Shown piece after piece: positions 48,655 to 62,494 of a stretch of 64,000 nucleotides of DNA (its first letter is position 1; every line of letters begins with the position of its first letter). The DNA is taken from NCBI GenBank assembly GCA_029204225.1, contig CM055110.1:47528921-47592920 (forward strand), read 5' to 3'. Made by a program: the position numbers and the translations under genes. A model generated the notes under the pieces. The model made no database searches, was not told the DNA's origin, and saw only the letters and a program-made list of their open reading frames with translations. The DNA is from Diphasiastrum complanatum (taxonomy: Eukaryota > Streptophyta > Lycopodiopsida > Lycopodiales > Lycopodiaceae).

Positions 48655-49730
48655 TGTTGGATTTACTCCTCCTACTCTCCTAAATCCTGATTTTAATCTG
48701 CCTCCATTCATGTTGCATATTTACTAACGTTGTCACGTAGTCTGTATTTTTACACGCAAATTCGCACAGACGAAGAAAAGAATAAATCGCGACACTGTGC
48801 TCTTACACAGGTTATGGTGACAAGCGAAAAGGGGACACAACCTTACTGAATGCCAAAAGTGCCCTAAAAGCTAAGGCACCCTGTAAATCTTATCCTAAGG
48901 CCATTCGTAAGAGTGACGCACTTTTGCATCATCACCAACGTTCACTTCAGTACTAACTGACGTCACACCCTTTCCACGCTCACCCTATGCAGTTGCGCTA
49001 ACAGATTGGACAATGATTGCAACCACTCACGATCTCTTACAGACAACACATCCACTCTGTACTTTCACATCTACACAACTGTAATATTATGTATATATAT
49101 ATTGGATACCATCTGAGTATTGATGATGCATCGAGATGAAGAGATAAGAAGAGACTAAGAGAAGAGATTTGATTCCTCATTACAGATAGAAATAAGCTTT
49201 GTAGGGCACGCGGTTTCGTCCGCTACTGTCTTGTGCTCTACCGCATGATTGACTTGTATACTTTATATACTTAATCTGATACAGTTCATTTGTTCTGCAT
49301 TCAGATCTATGTTAATATTGCTATGCTTATTCTTCATTCTGTTTGATCTCTCTAGTTGCTCTTTCTGGTAATAGACAGTTAACTTTTAGTCTTGTCTTTC
49401 GCAAATCATTCGCGACTAATTATCGGTCAAGCACAGTCTAGCTCTTCGCGAATCATTCGCGACAGATAATTTGTGTTGCAATTTGCGACAAATTATTCAT
49501 CTAGCGCTTCATCCATTAAACATTTGGCTACGTAATCTAGAATAACTGTGATTTCTATCACTAAAGTTCTGTTCATTCTGATAGGCGTAGTCATGCTAAG
49601 GGAGAGAGTCAAATAATTCATTCCACTGCGCATGAACATTTTCTGTTCAAGTTTGCTTCTCGTTCGTTTCTTGTTCGAGTTCGTTTCTCGTTCATGTTTG
49701 TCATTTATTCTTCCCCCCTCTCTCCCAACA
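48655..49730 (+). repeat. Copia 3' LTR
   Basis: 1076 bp, pairs with 44734-45801. Confidence 0.96.
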
Positions 49731-51338
<1,608 letters not shown>

Positions 51339-52009
51339 ACTCCTCCTCGAATCTAACCTTGGAAACAATAATGTATCTATATACAATTCTAAGACCTGAT
51401 ATTAACATCAGAAATGAATCATATTCAAGTTTAGAAGATGACTAATGAGCCCGTAAAGATAATGACATGATCTATCACCATATCCAAGATAGAGGTTCTT
51501 TGATCTTGATCTCCTCCGAAATGAATTGAAGAGTCTTAATCTTTCCTTGCACCTGTGCACTTGATTTCTTCCATGTTGAGTGAAGATGCATGAACTTGAA
51601 ACTTGCTCTTCCTTGATGATGCTTCTCTTTGAGGGAAATCCGATGTCTCTATGTCTTGCGAAAATCACATTGATCAAGATCACAAACCATGTACTTGCTA
51701 CTATTACCAAGATTTATCATGCTAAAATGACTAGTCCACAAACCATCTAAGTGTCCTTCAAGGATGTTTCACTTATTCTCATAAGAAGCTTACAATTTGC
51801 CTCTCCAAAAGAAAAAACACATTTTTCAAAACAATGAGTGATTAACTCATTCTTGCTCTTCCAAAATCCGAGAGCACTCATTTGATCAAACAACCAATTC
51901 ACTCTTAATTGGTTCATAACAATTTTTATATCACTAAGACATAAAAACTTTTCTCAAATGAGTCATTACACATCTTATCTTCAACTTCCTTCTTGATGAA
52001 ACCCTCAAG
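51339..52009 (-). other. 3' non-coding part of copia derivative with polypurine tract
   Basis: Minus-strand TTCGAGGAGGAG followed by TGTGAAAAATAACC at 51339 fits a polypurine tract and LTR start. The rest is a short frame remnant without clear pol motifs. Confidence 0.4.
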
Positions 52010-53320
52010 TTACCTCATGTAGTCCTCATAGCATACCTCGGTTTGCCTCATGTAGATCTCATAGCAAAATGGTTCATCAAGCATTGAAGTAAGAAAAGTG
52101 CTGAAAGTGAATGGTTGAGAATCTTCCCCTTGATTACCTTTGCCAAGATATCTTCTTGGAGCACTTGATCTTTGAGGTCGATCCTCAAGATCTCCATCAC
52201 TTTGTTGCTCCTCCTCAATCCTTGCAAGATCATTGACACCAAGATTGTTGATTTCACTTTCATTCACACAAGATACTAGATGGATCCAAGCATCTCTTGT
52301 ATAAACATCTAAGAATGTTTCATGCATCTTATCATCTCTACTTGGTACATGAAAAAAAGAGTGTACATCTGAATGAATGATTTCCTCTTTTGCCATAGCA
52401 ATTTTAACATTCAACTTAAACAAGCTACCTTGTTTAACACCATTTGCTATGCAAATATCATTCTTCATGATGGAACAAACTCCATGCTTGAATTGAACAT
52501 CTAAACTATCATCCATTAGTTGTCCAACATTAAGCAAGCTCTTGGTAATTGATGGTACAAAAAGGACATTGTCTAGATCCATCATTTTGCTAGATCCTAG
52601 ACTTAATGAGATGGTACCAATACCATCTATCTTACATTCTTGATCATTTGCTAAAGAAACAAATTTAGTAGCACCATTGAAAGATTGTAAGGTTGAGAAT
52701 GTGTCCGTTTGAAAAGTCATGTGGGAGCTATCCCCACTATCAATCCACCAATTGTCCTTTGAGTTGCTTTTGCTTGTTGGAGTGGATGTAGATTCCATCA
52801 AAGATGAAACCTCCTCATCTCCATCATCTTCATATGCAAGGTTCCCTTGTTTGTCCTCCTCCTCTGTTGCTCTTAGCCTCTTGTAGCATTCGGATGCATA
52901 ATGTCCGTTCTTTCCACAAAAGAAGCATTTTTGCTTTGACTTGTCCTTTGAGCTTGATGCTTCTTTGGCCTCCTTTGGATGCTTCTTTTTTTCATTGGTC
53001 TTCTTTTTGCCCTTGAATGAGAAATTGGCTTTCTCATCACCATCCTTCAAAGACAAGGAACTCATCCTAGATTTTGCATGGAGCATCCTACACTCTTCAG
53101 CCACTAATACACTGTGAAGTTTTTCTATAGTTGGCAAAGTGTCTTGGATGGCAAAAATTTGGACCAAATTTGCAAAGTCATCTCCTAGACCATTAAGGAC
53201 AATTTGTACAAACTCTCCATCATGAATCTTCTCTCCAATGGAAGCCAACTCCCTATTTAGAGACTTGATTCTGAGTACATAATCATGTGCACTCTCCTCA
53301 CTTCTCCTCATGCTTTGCAA
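52010..53320 (-). CDS. Copia gag-protease ORF fused to pol linker (436 codons)
   Basis: Uninterrupted frame on the minus strand. Gag core: EESAHDYVLRIKSLNRELAS, IVLNGLGDDFANLVQIF. Lys-rich stretch, then zinc knuckle CFFCGKNGHYASEC, then protease active site WWIDSGDSSHMT and LDNVLFVPSITKSLLNVGQL. At about residue 320 the frame leaves the protease/integrase leader and joins an acidic, Arg-rich linker (LEDRPQRSSAPRRYLGKG) that normally lies between integrase and RT, ending at a stop. Integrase is cleanly skipped, and RT and RNase H are absent. The gag N-terminus lies upstream to 53654 but is shifted. It could make a gag-like product; this is inference. Confidence 0.88.
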   Translation of the reverse strand: MQSMRRSEESAHDYVLRIKSLNRELASIGEKIHDGEFVQIVLNGLGDDFANLVQIFAIQDTLPTIEKLHSVLVAEECRMLHAKSRMSSLSLKDGDEKANFSFKGKKKTNEKKKHPKEAKEASSSKDKSKQKCFFCGKNGHYASECYKRLRATEEEDKQGNLAYEDDGDEEVSSLMESTSTPTSKSNSKDNWWIDSGDSSHMTFQTDTFSTLQSFNGATKFVSLANDQECKIDGIGTISLSLGSSKMMDLDNVLFVPSITKSLLNVGQLMDDSLDVQFKHGVCSIMKNDICIANGVKQGSLFKLNVKIAMAKEEIIHSDVHSFFHVPSRDDKMHETFLDVYTRDAWIHLVSCVNESEINNLGVNDLARIEEEQQSDGDLEDRPQRSSAPRRYLGKGNQGEDSQPFTFSTFLTSMLDEPFCYEIYMRQTEVCYEDYMR

Positions 53321-53654
53321 AAAACTGATTCCTAGGCATGAGAATCCTCGAAGTGTTAATTCATAGATTGATTTTAAAGACTCCTAGGCCTCTTTAACAC
53401 TAGTACATTCTGATACTTCTCTCAACAAATCATTGCTCACATTCATCTTCACACAATGAAGTGCAAGCCTAGATCTCTTCTTGTATCTAGCTAACTCTTG
53501 TGCACCTAGAGGTTCATCTTCATACATCTTCAATCAAGAACTTATAAAGGTCTTGGAGCACCAAGAGTGACTCCATCCTAATCTTCCAAATAGCATAATT
53601 TGTAAAATTCAATTTCTCACTAGCTTCTAGGAGGTATGCTCTAGCAGATCCCAT
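53321..53654 (-). pseudogene. Copia gag N-terminus, frameshifted
   Basis: ATG at complement of 53654 starts MGSARAYLLEASEKLNFTNY and IWKIRMESLL. The frame then breaks near 53520 and again before 53350, where an in-frame TAG stands in the ESLKSIYEL region. So the 436-codon frame cannot start at the authentic gag ATG. Confidence 0.8.
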
Positions 53655-55416
53655 CTTACTAGTGACTTCTACAAACAAGAAATAGATTTGATTGACTTGA
53701 AACTCACAAAGCTCTCACACTTGTAGTGTTTCACTCAAATTTGATTTCTAATCCAACAAATGGACTTATAATCACAATTCTATCACTCCCTTACAAGGCT
53801 GGAATGAAGATAAGATGAAGTGAAAATTACTTTCAAACAAATCTTGCCAAGAAATGGATTTGATTGTCTCTAGAAACTCACTAAGGTCTCTCTTTTGTAG
53901 TGTTTCAATCAAATTAGATTTCTAATCCAACAAATGGACTTATAATCTTAGTTCTAGCACTCCCTCACAAAGTTGGAATGAAGATAGTACAAGAGCATAA
54001 GCCATTGATCTAATGCAAATCCATTTTTAGCAAGTTTTGGTGGGCTAATAACTAGTATCGAGATGGCAAGCTAGAATCTTGATTTTGGTGAGGAGAAATC
54101 TGTACTATTTACATGTGTGGACACCTTTGAACTTGAATTTAATGCATGTTATTCATTTGATCCAAAGAAATTCAATTTGTGAGCTTTTGATGTAATTTTT
54201 GGTGGAAATTTTAGGATAAGCTACCAAGATTGAGCTCCATTGATTAGACTTGACATAGGGTCATGAAATCTAATTAATCTAGGTTGAAATCAGGTCCTCT
54301 AAACTTTTTTTACAGGTCTTGAAAGTACATCAAAAAGTGTGAGGGAGATTTAGTCATGTTATTGTTCAAAATTAGCCAAAAATAGCCAAAATTGGCAAGA
54401 TTTCATTGTAAGTAGATTTCACATCATTCTGAAATCTTTTCCAAAAGAAAAATTACTGGATTCCAAGAATATTCTTCCATCTCGATTCATAACCAGATTA
54501 TGAGTTCCAAACTCTACAATCAACCTAGTGATTAAAGACCATTATAACATTTGTCTTTAACAAATAAAAAACTTTATACAATTACCTAGAACCACATCTA
54601 GAGATTATAAAGTTCTGCTGAATTCCAACTGATTTCAGTGGTTATCCTTGACATTAAATAGACTCTATCATCCAATATATGTATATGAGCTCACTAAGAT
54701 ATAGTCAATAACTTAGTATATTTCTCCAAGAAATATTCTATATCAAGAATCTTCTATATTCTATGCACAGTTCTCATAAATGAATCCAAATGACTCGCTA
54801 ATCATGTGACTTATAAGCAATATAGATCCAAATATGTTGAAATACTGGAAAAATCTATCTAATGTTGTAAGTAGGGGTCCTAAAAATGCCAAAGATGAAT
54901 TGAGCTCTTTTGGCTTCGTAAAGACCCATCTTAGAATAAAATATTCAAGGTAGGTAGAAGTAGAAACTCGAGCTACCATAGGAATTGCCATTTGTACTTT
55001 GCATGCCACATTTAATGCATGAAAATACTAGGTGGTACAATTAGACATATTGAGCTGGCTTGAATAAGTCTAGATAGCTTGAGAGGTGGATTCATAACTC
55101 CAATTCAACTCAAAGTAGGAGGAAAGACCATGGATCTATATATATGTCATGTACTCTCATTGAGAAGATGATGATTTTTGTGTGTAATGCAAATTTGGAG
55201 ACTAAGCTCTTTGTGCCCTCTCTCTCTACTCAAGTTTGTACTTTCATATTCTCTCTCTAACCGAGGTGAGACATTTATTGTACTTAATTTCATGTTTTGT
55301 TGATAGATCTTGCTTGTAACACAATAATATTTCTTGTATGATCAGCTTTCCTATTGTCAATCAATGCTAGTTTGATCTTTATGGTATTATTGGTCTTAGG
55401 AGATCAAAAGTACATG
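53655..55416 (-). other. Leader and possible LTR of the copia derivative
   Basis: A ~170-bp tandem duplication (about 53690-53815 and 53860-53985, sharing TTTCTAATCCAACAAATGGAC) lies in the gag leader. Further right the DNA is AT-rich, with a TATATATATG box near 55140 and CTCTCTCTA words. No second LTR copy could be matched by eye. Confidence 0.4.
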
Positions 55417-58400
55417 TGTTGGGCGTCCCACACGTGTGAATTCAACAAAATAAACAGTTCTCGGTAAATTCTTTTCACACTGCTTATTTATCCAATTAAC
55501 TTCTAATCAGGAGTAATCCAATTACTCAAGTCAATTGTAAATGATTCAGAAATCTTAAATGTCTAGGTGTAGATCTCAACTATACATGTATAACACCACA
55601 TTTAGATCTTCTTCCAAACCATAAATAAGTTAATGAATTATCCTTTCCACATAAAGAGACATTAACCTGCAAGTAATTGTTTCATACATTACTTGTTCAT
55701 ATGTCTATGCACTCTGACTAGTTTAAGTATACGATATAAACTCAGTACATAGGAAACACATAGTAGATCCACAAGATTAAGATGTACATAAGCAACTTAT
55801 CCAACTATGTTCCTATACATAAACATAGGCTATAAACTTACAGATATCCACAATCTACATATGTTACTCACATATTTCACTGAGAATCTTGCAACTCAGC
55901 TATCAAAGAACTCTATTTCTCATGAGTAAATAACATATCTGGGAAATCTTTGAAGTGAATAACTCCACATCACAAGTTTTCCAATCATCTAACTCTTATT
56001 AACAAAATTCCTTCTTCCAATCAGCCTACAACAGATCTTAGCATACAAGCCAAGATTAGGCTAACTCATACACACATCTTTGGACATAGAGTTAAGATTA
56101 AAGCTTTATTCCACTGATCCAATCCATATCAAAATGGTACTTGGTAACAATCAGTGAATCTTAATTTAATCTTTACCACTACTTCCCATATTAATGAATA
56201 TTTCACAACTCAATAATGCCAAAACTCATCTAGTTTCAGATTACTCAAAATAATTACTTAGAGAGATTGTCTATTTCAAACTGGATAGTTCTACCATTGC
56301 ACACATATAAGATTTTTTTCCAAAATCAATGACTGGCTGATTCCTCGAAAGACTTATTCCTATCTTTTTTTCCACCCTTTTAAAAAAGAAATTTCATAAT
56401 TTCAATTTAAAACTTCCTTGGAGACAACGTATAAGATATCAAAGATTCAAAAAAGTCAGTAATAAGTATCCAATACTATTACAAACAGGACTTTTTCCTC
56501 AAAATCATAGAATATCTTATCCCGAATGATAGAAATATTATCTCTCAATAATCAACTATCAAATAGAGACTAACGTTAGGATTCAGAAAACCTAAGTTTC
56601 GAGCCATATTCAAAAATCTTATATGGAAGTACAATTTCATATAATTATAACAGTCCTTCATAATAGAGTTCTACACTGGAAGAAATTATATGAATCTCAA
56701 TCCAATTGTCATGTATTAAGAAAGTTCTAAAGAGTAGAGGTCTAATAAAATAGAGAAATAGATTTAAGGGCTTCCATATTTTGTAATTAATGAGATACCA
56801 TTGAGGGATCGATCTATATCTCATAATTCCCAAAATACCCTTAACAAAAACCAATGGACTCTGTTAGTATTACCATTACAACAATCACTAACAATTGATC
56901 TACAGATCATTCTACCCAAGAAATCCCCTTTAGAATCACTGATGTCCCATACCACCAACTTTTCCTCCAAGAATCCTCTGCATCCAGATCTGTTTTGCCC
57001 AAAAAGTCAAAAAAGACAATTTGGCTATCCTATACCCAGATATAGGATCAAATTCACAACCAATTCCAGATAATCCTAACAATTGAAATCTCTCATGCTT
57101 CTTTAGTGCTACTCAAAGAATACCATTTCATATTGTACCCAACATGGACAAAACAGAATGTATCATCCAAGTACAATAGAATGTATCACTAAGCCAAAAG
57201 AAACATAGATTTCAACAAAACCGAATATCGTATTGTCCTAGATATCCAATATCTATTCCATAATTGGTACAAAGAACTTTAATTCTTTTAACAAGTTAGA
57301 ACTCTCTTGGTCATTACTATCATTATAGAGGAATACTCTATAACTGAAAAGAATCCAAATTACTAGATTCCTGTATGGAACACCTTCTATATGCATTACT
57401 TTGCTAGATCCATATCCAATTGCAAAACAGAGATGGTTTCATAAATGGATTATCAGTCTTGCCACTACTTTTCCCTTAGAATCCTCGAATTCTCAAAATT
57501 CTAATTCACACTTGGGAAAAGGAATCCAAATTCTCAGAGGCAATCTTCTTAAATAATTCCCAATTTTATTCTCACTTGCAATATATACTTCAGGAATTGA
57601 ATGTAAATTAAATAAATGGATCCTTAAGACCAGCAATCATCTACATATCAGACTTTCACACTTTTTCCCCCTTCCAAAAATGGTTCCGATTAACAAAACC
57701 CCAGATTTGTACTCGGAAAAAGTTCAATTTGGTATCGCTAACTTTAGCATTATTACCTTGACAGTTTTGATTTGTTCATTAAGTGCCGCACTTAATCCCT
57801 CACAAATCCCCTTGTAGACCAGCATAAAACTGTTCTACTATATTTACATTATTCTTGGTTCTTATTGATCCCCAGAACAAGAACCTTGATTGACAGATTC
57901 ACAAAATCTTCAACTAAAAGTGAAGGGTACAATGATTTTAACAATTGACTAATTTCAACTTAGTAAGATCATTCACTTTATAAATCATTTTTGTTTGATC
58001 AATAACCAATGAATTGGAACAAATCGACAACATCCATGGTTTCTTCAAATTTTACGTAAACTGGGATTTCCAAATTCCATTCAATATGGACCTAAACTTT
58101 GAAAATCGACCAAACGTCAACTTGACAGTTTCACAATTACCATCTCATACTGGAAGAATTCTGAAACATCCAACATGCAACATATGTGACATGCAGTGAC
58201 TTAAAAAAAAATCAATTTTTACGTAAATTGCCAAGAAACTGGGGAATTAGCACAGGGATTCACAAAATCAGTTCGAAATGGACCAACTGTGAAAATCGAT
58301 TAAAATGATCGATTTATCAAATTCATAGGCATTGTCACATATCAAATTTGACATGCACTAATTTTTTTGACAAAATGAAAAAAAAATCCCATAATTAGCC

Positions 58401-59640
58401 TAGCCACTAGGAAATCTACTTTTTGAACTAGAATTGCCAAAAATAGCTTCATGCAAGAAATCTTTTGATCAATCTACTATTTACGCATGCAACATGCATC
58501 CATGCATGCATACAGGTCTATCCATACATCTTCATCAACAGACAAGCACTACACTGTATTACAAGCATGCATGCATCAGAACATTTCAAAAATTTTGCAA
58601 ATTTTAGTTCAAAAATTGTTGAACTTCCGACAGCCATAACTTTCTCTACAGGACACCAAATTGGTCGCTGTAAAGCACAGTACAGAGGGAGAGTGGGTCT
58701 ACAAGGCACTTGCCACATCACCCTGCCACCTAGGATTCACACGTGAGAGCAGTAAATGCATGAAAAACAGGTAGGAGGGCACACTTTTGGAGAGAGAAGT
58801 CATAAAAAATCACATCTCAGCCCAATAAGCCTTGAATCAGAGGTTACAAACACTCTATTAAGGTTCATAAGAGAGGCATATAAGCTTCTAACAGGTCCAT
58901 CAAGCAATCATAAGCTCAGATCATGCAAAAAATGCATTTTTGGCCTCCTTCAACAAGCAAAACTTCAACATGATGGTGTCTAATGCTCACCTATCCAAAT
59001 TGGATGCATGATAGCTCAAAAAAGATGCAATCCATCATATCTTTAAGCTTGTAACAAGAACCAACAGGTTCAGACCCCCAATTTAGAGATATAGATGCTC
59101 AAAAATCATAAAAAATACACTAATTTTTGGTGTTTTGAGCCCCCTAATGGTGTCTAATCCCATACAAACTTCATGAAATCTCAGGGACAGCTTAATTACA
59201 TCTCTGAGAGCGTTCATACCAAGACTTAGCTGAGAATTTTGAGATCCACCCCAAAATTAGTCCAAAAAACATTAAAAAAACCTTGGTTTTTGACCAATTT
59301 TGACCAATTTTGTCCAAACTTTGTGAGAAAAATTCACAAATTCGTGCAATGAGATCCAAATCCTAGTAAATTAATTGTATGCAAGCACCAAAAGCTCTGA
59401 TTCTAGTCAAACATGGACCATCAAAATTGGAGGAAAACCCAACTTTATTCACTAACTTGACATTTAGGCCCTGCGACATTAAAAGTCCAGCAAAAAGGCC
59501 TAAAGTCCTTTATTAACTTTTAACTAATCAATCAAATAACTATGTGATCATCGGGTTGGACTTACACACGCAAAGTGCCAAATCTCTCTCACTTATTAAC
59601 CAGAGTTAGGATTGCCTTGGGATCCGCAAACCCTCCAACA
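55417..59640 (-). repeat. Candidate 4.2-kb 3' LTR of the gypsy element at right
   Basis: The stretch begins TGTTGG (55417) and ends CCAACA (59640), a 6-bp inverted pair. On the minus strand it follows GGTGGGGGATAT, a plausible polypurine tract. Composition is uniform, AT-rich and non-coding throughout. Very long LTRs are known for the Tat/Ogre type of gypsy elements. Only one copy is in the window, so the limits are an inference. Confidence 0.4.
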
Positions 59641-59690
59641 ATATCCCCCACCAAAATTGGTGGCGGTCCCACGACACCTACAATATGCAG

Positions 59691-60758
59691 TTATTGGGGA
59701 CTTTTATTGGCTCCGCGTCGAATCTTAATTAAATGATACTGCACCTTCTCCATAAAGTCAAGGCGTGCAATATTGAAATCCAAATTATGCAGAAAACAAC
59801 GGTGGGCTCCGGCAATCCATTTGGAAGTTGTCCATGAGGTGAAGCGGGATTCCCAAGAGCCTCCTGCCGGTGCTTCTTTGTAAACCGAAAGCACAAAATT
59901 CAAGTGGAAGCCATGGATTCTATTTTCTAAGTGAGAAGCGGCTAAGAGGGACAATAAAGAGCCAGCAGCGAACTGCTGCTTAGTATTGGCCATAATAGCT
60001 TGCTTGAGCTCACCGAAAACAGTCTTGAACCAATTATATGGTTTAAGAGGGGCTTTGGCCAACTTAGTGTGGGACTCCACTATCTTGTAAGGGATTTGAG
60101 ATGTGATGCGGTCTTTTCTGAGGTTGCCAACCATCATGAAATTATTCAATAGCTGGGCAGCTGCGTGGATGGAAGACTCAGTGATGGCTTCCAAAAGGTA
60201 GCCATCATTGGTCTAGTGCAGGTCGTTGGTGAGGTCAATAAATGGCTTGATGGCCTGTTTGGCATGCTTGTGATTGGGTGAGGCCTGCATACCAGATGAT
60301 ATTCCTATAGCTGCAAGTGTGGCCTCAGTGACGCGCACTTTGTGTGTGGTTCCCTGAAAAGTGATATAAAATTTGGATTTCTCTTCCTTCCATGTACTGA
60401 AGGCAAGAGTGATGAAATCCATATTGATGCGACCCGAAAAGGCTCTCTCATGAATACCCATTGCAGTGAGCAGAGGCTCCGCAAGAGTCATCCACTGAGT
60501 GACCATGCTTGTGCTAGGAAGAATCATGATGGCTGTTGCAAATGGGACATCACGATGGATAGTATAGCACGGAGACTGAGAAGTATTGGTAGAAGACATG
60601 ATGATCAGAAAGGAATTATAAACGCGTGAAAGTGTATCAAAAGGCAATGCAAGAAATTTGGAAGGCTTTGGTCGTAAGAAAAATCGCAAGAGCTTCGCTA
60701 GCACAAGTGAGGAATGAATTGAATTCAGCCAACTTATAGGTGAATTTGGTGGGTCCAT
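59691..60758 (-). CDS. Accessory ORF of a gypsy element, one in-frame stop
   Basis: One frame of about 356 codons read from 60758, broken only by a TAG near 60210. Visible stretches: SQSPCYTIHRDVPFATAIMI, VTQWMTLAEPLLTAMGIHE, ITFQGTTHKVRVTEATLAAI, then after the stop AAAQLLNNFMMVGNLRKDRI and HLENRIHGFHLNFVLSVYKE. No catalytic motif, signal or membrane segment. It lies between pol and the presumed 3' LTR in the same direction, where Tat-type gypsy elements carry extra ORFs of unknown function. It has some feel of the plant-transposon-associated proteins of such elements, but I cannot assign it. Confidence 0.65.
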
Positions 60759-61424
60759 TACACTGAACAGTAGTTTGGCTGACCAGTTCTGAACAAAAAT
60801 TTGCAGGCATGTGCAGTACTGTAAAAATAGGCTATAAAAATCTTGGCAAAGGTTTCTAGAAATCTGAACCTATCAAGGGAATGTTTTTCAGAGCTGGCGA
60901 AGGGTGAACCTTTGCCCAGGAGGGTCCTTCGTCCAGGTACTATCATAAATGCATTTTTTCACAATCTGGACCTATGGACAACCTAATTTTGATATTTTAA
61001 GTTGATCTAACAGGTCGGCAAAGGTTCATAATGAGGTTATGATGCTCGGCGAAGGTTCCCAAAATGACATATCACTGAACATTCGCCTGTCTCAAAAATT
61101 GGATTTTCTCTTGTCAGGAACCTTCGCCCACCTAAATTTAGATAAATCAAGGGTGGATGTATAGTCTGAGAGCTCAGCAAAGGTTTCTGATACTGTATTG
61201 GCCAAATCTGTCCAAATCAGTGATTTTCTAAGTCATTGTCCAATAAAAATATTGTGCTTCCTTTTTCTTATGTTGATGACTTCCTGACTTTTGCTCATCA
61301 GTCTTTTCTTATGTTTTTGCTTTTCTTTTTGTTTTTTTTTTTAACTATTTTTTTTCCAAAAAAAGTCAGCAAATCAAATATTGAAAACAAAAAATTGCAA
61401 ATAAAATTAAAAAATATATTGAGA
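60759..61424 (-). other. Spacer between gypsy pol and accessory ORF
   Basis: Non-coding on both strands. The phrase GGCGAAGGTT, or close variants such as GGCAAAGGTT, recurs at least five times between 60840 and 61185, an imperfect short repeat. 61320-61420 is T- then A-rich. Confidence 0.5.
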
Positions 61425-62494
61425 TCAGGCTTGCTGAACTGGTAGAGCAGGCTGCCAAAACTTGCGTAATCTGTTGTCATTTACCGGAGTATCGAATCGT
61501 TTTCCATCCAAGTGCTCAAGAATTATTGCGCCATAGTTCAGGATTTCCTTCACTTTATACGGGCCTTCTCCAGTAAACTTCAACTTACTCTTGATCAGCT
61601 GGGTTTTGTACATCAATGCAAGATCTCCTGCTTTCAGATCTTTCTTGTGCAAACGACGATCATGCCATGCCTTGCGACGGGCTTTCTCTGCTGCTAAGGC
61701 ATGAACTGCCATCAATCGAGTTTCACATAATTTGTGCAATGCTTCATGACGGAGTTGAAAAGACATATCATCATTTAATCATTCCGTTGTTGCTATGCGT
61801 AAAGATGAGATTCAAAAATCAATTGGCATAACAGCATCTTGACCATAAACCAGTTGAAAAGATGTTTGATTTACTATTTTTGTAAGCGGTTTTGAATGCC
61901 CATAATGCTGCATACAATTTATGTTTCCAATCGGACCGACTTGCTTCAACTGTCTTTGTCAAAATGGTGTAGATAATCTTATTGGAAGATTCAGCTTGGA
62001 CATTCCCTCTGGGATAATAGGGAGTACTAAATCTGTGTATAACGAAAAAATCTTCCAGTAAACACTTTATTGTTTGATTAACAAAGTGTGTACCCCGGTC
62101 ACTGACAATCTCAATCGGACATCCAAATCTGATTATAATATTTTCATATAGAAACTTGGTCATAGATTTTGCATCAACCACTTTGACAGCTTTGGCTTCA
62201 ACCCACTTGGTCATATAATCAGTTGCGACGATAATGTATCGGGCCTGAGATCCTTGTGCGGCAGGATGAATAGAACCAACATAATCCAGTCCCCATTTTT
62301 CAAAGGTGCTTGTAATAAAACCGGATGTAAGGGTTCATAATTCTGTCGAGTAGGCCGTCGTGCTCGCTGGCAAACATCACATGTCTAAATAAAATTTTCT
62401 GTGTCATTATGAAGCGTAGGCCACCAACCACCGGATTATAAAAGTTTGCGAACAGTAATATATGTAGAGAAATGTCCTCCACCCATGCCATCAT
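61425..62494 (-). pseudogene. Gypsy integrase (zinc domain, core, C-terminal part)
   Basis: From 62494: CDVCQRARRPTRQNYEPLHP (zinc-domain end), then core WVEAKAVKVVDA, IEIVSDRGTHF and TPYYPRGNVQAESSNK, with Asp and Glu of the DDE triad present (62214-61819). The C-terminal part (61766-61425) has KARRKAWHDRRLHKKDLKAG, FTGEGPYKVKEILNYGAI and NDNRLRKFW. Stops and shifts near 62330, 61830 and 61790 break it into three frames. Confidence 0.88.

Larger units (their letters stand above)
44734..49730 (+). mobile_element. Full-length Ty1/copia retrotransposon, TSD CTCCC
   Basis: LTRs at 44734-45801 and 48655-49730, both TGTTGG...CCAACA. CTCCC lies at 44729-44733 and again at 49731-49735. The Met-tRNA primer site TGGTATCAGAGC (45802-45813) follows the 5' LTR directly; a purine tract AAGGGGGG (48647-48654) precedes the 3' LTR. 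The interior has gag, zinc knuckle, protease, RT and RNase H; most of the integrase is deleted and several stops are present. The LTRs differ by point changes and a TA-repeat length, so insertion is not very recent. Confidence 0.97.

Noticed and set aside
56645-57073. Short frames in 55.4-59.6 kb
   Set aside because: AT-rich, no similarity or codon structure; within a probable LTR.
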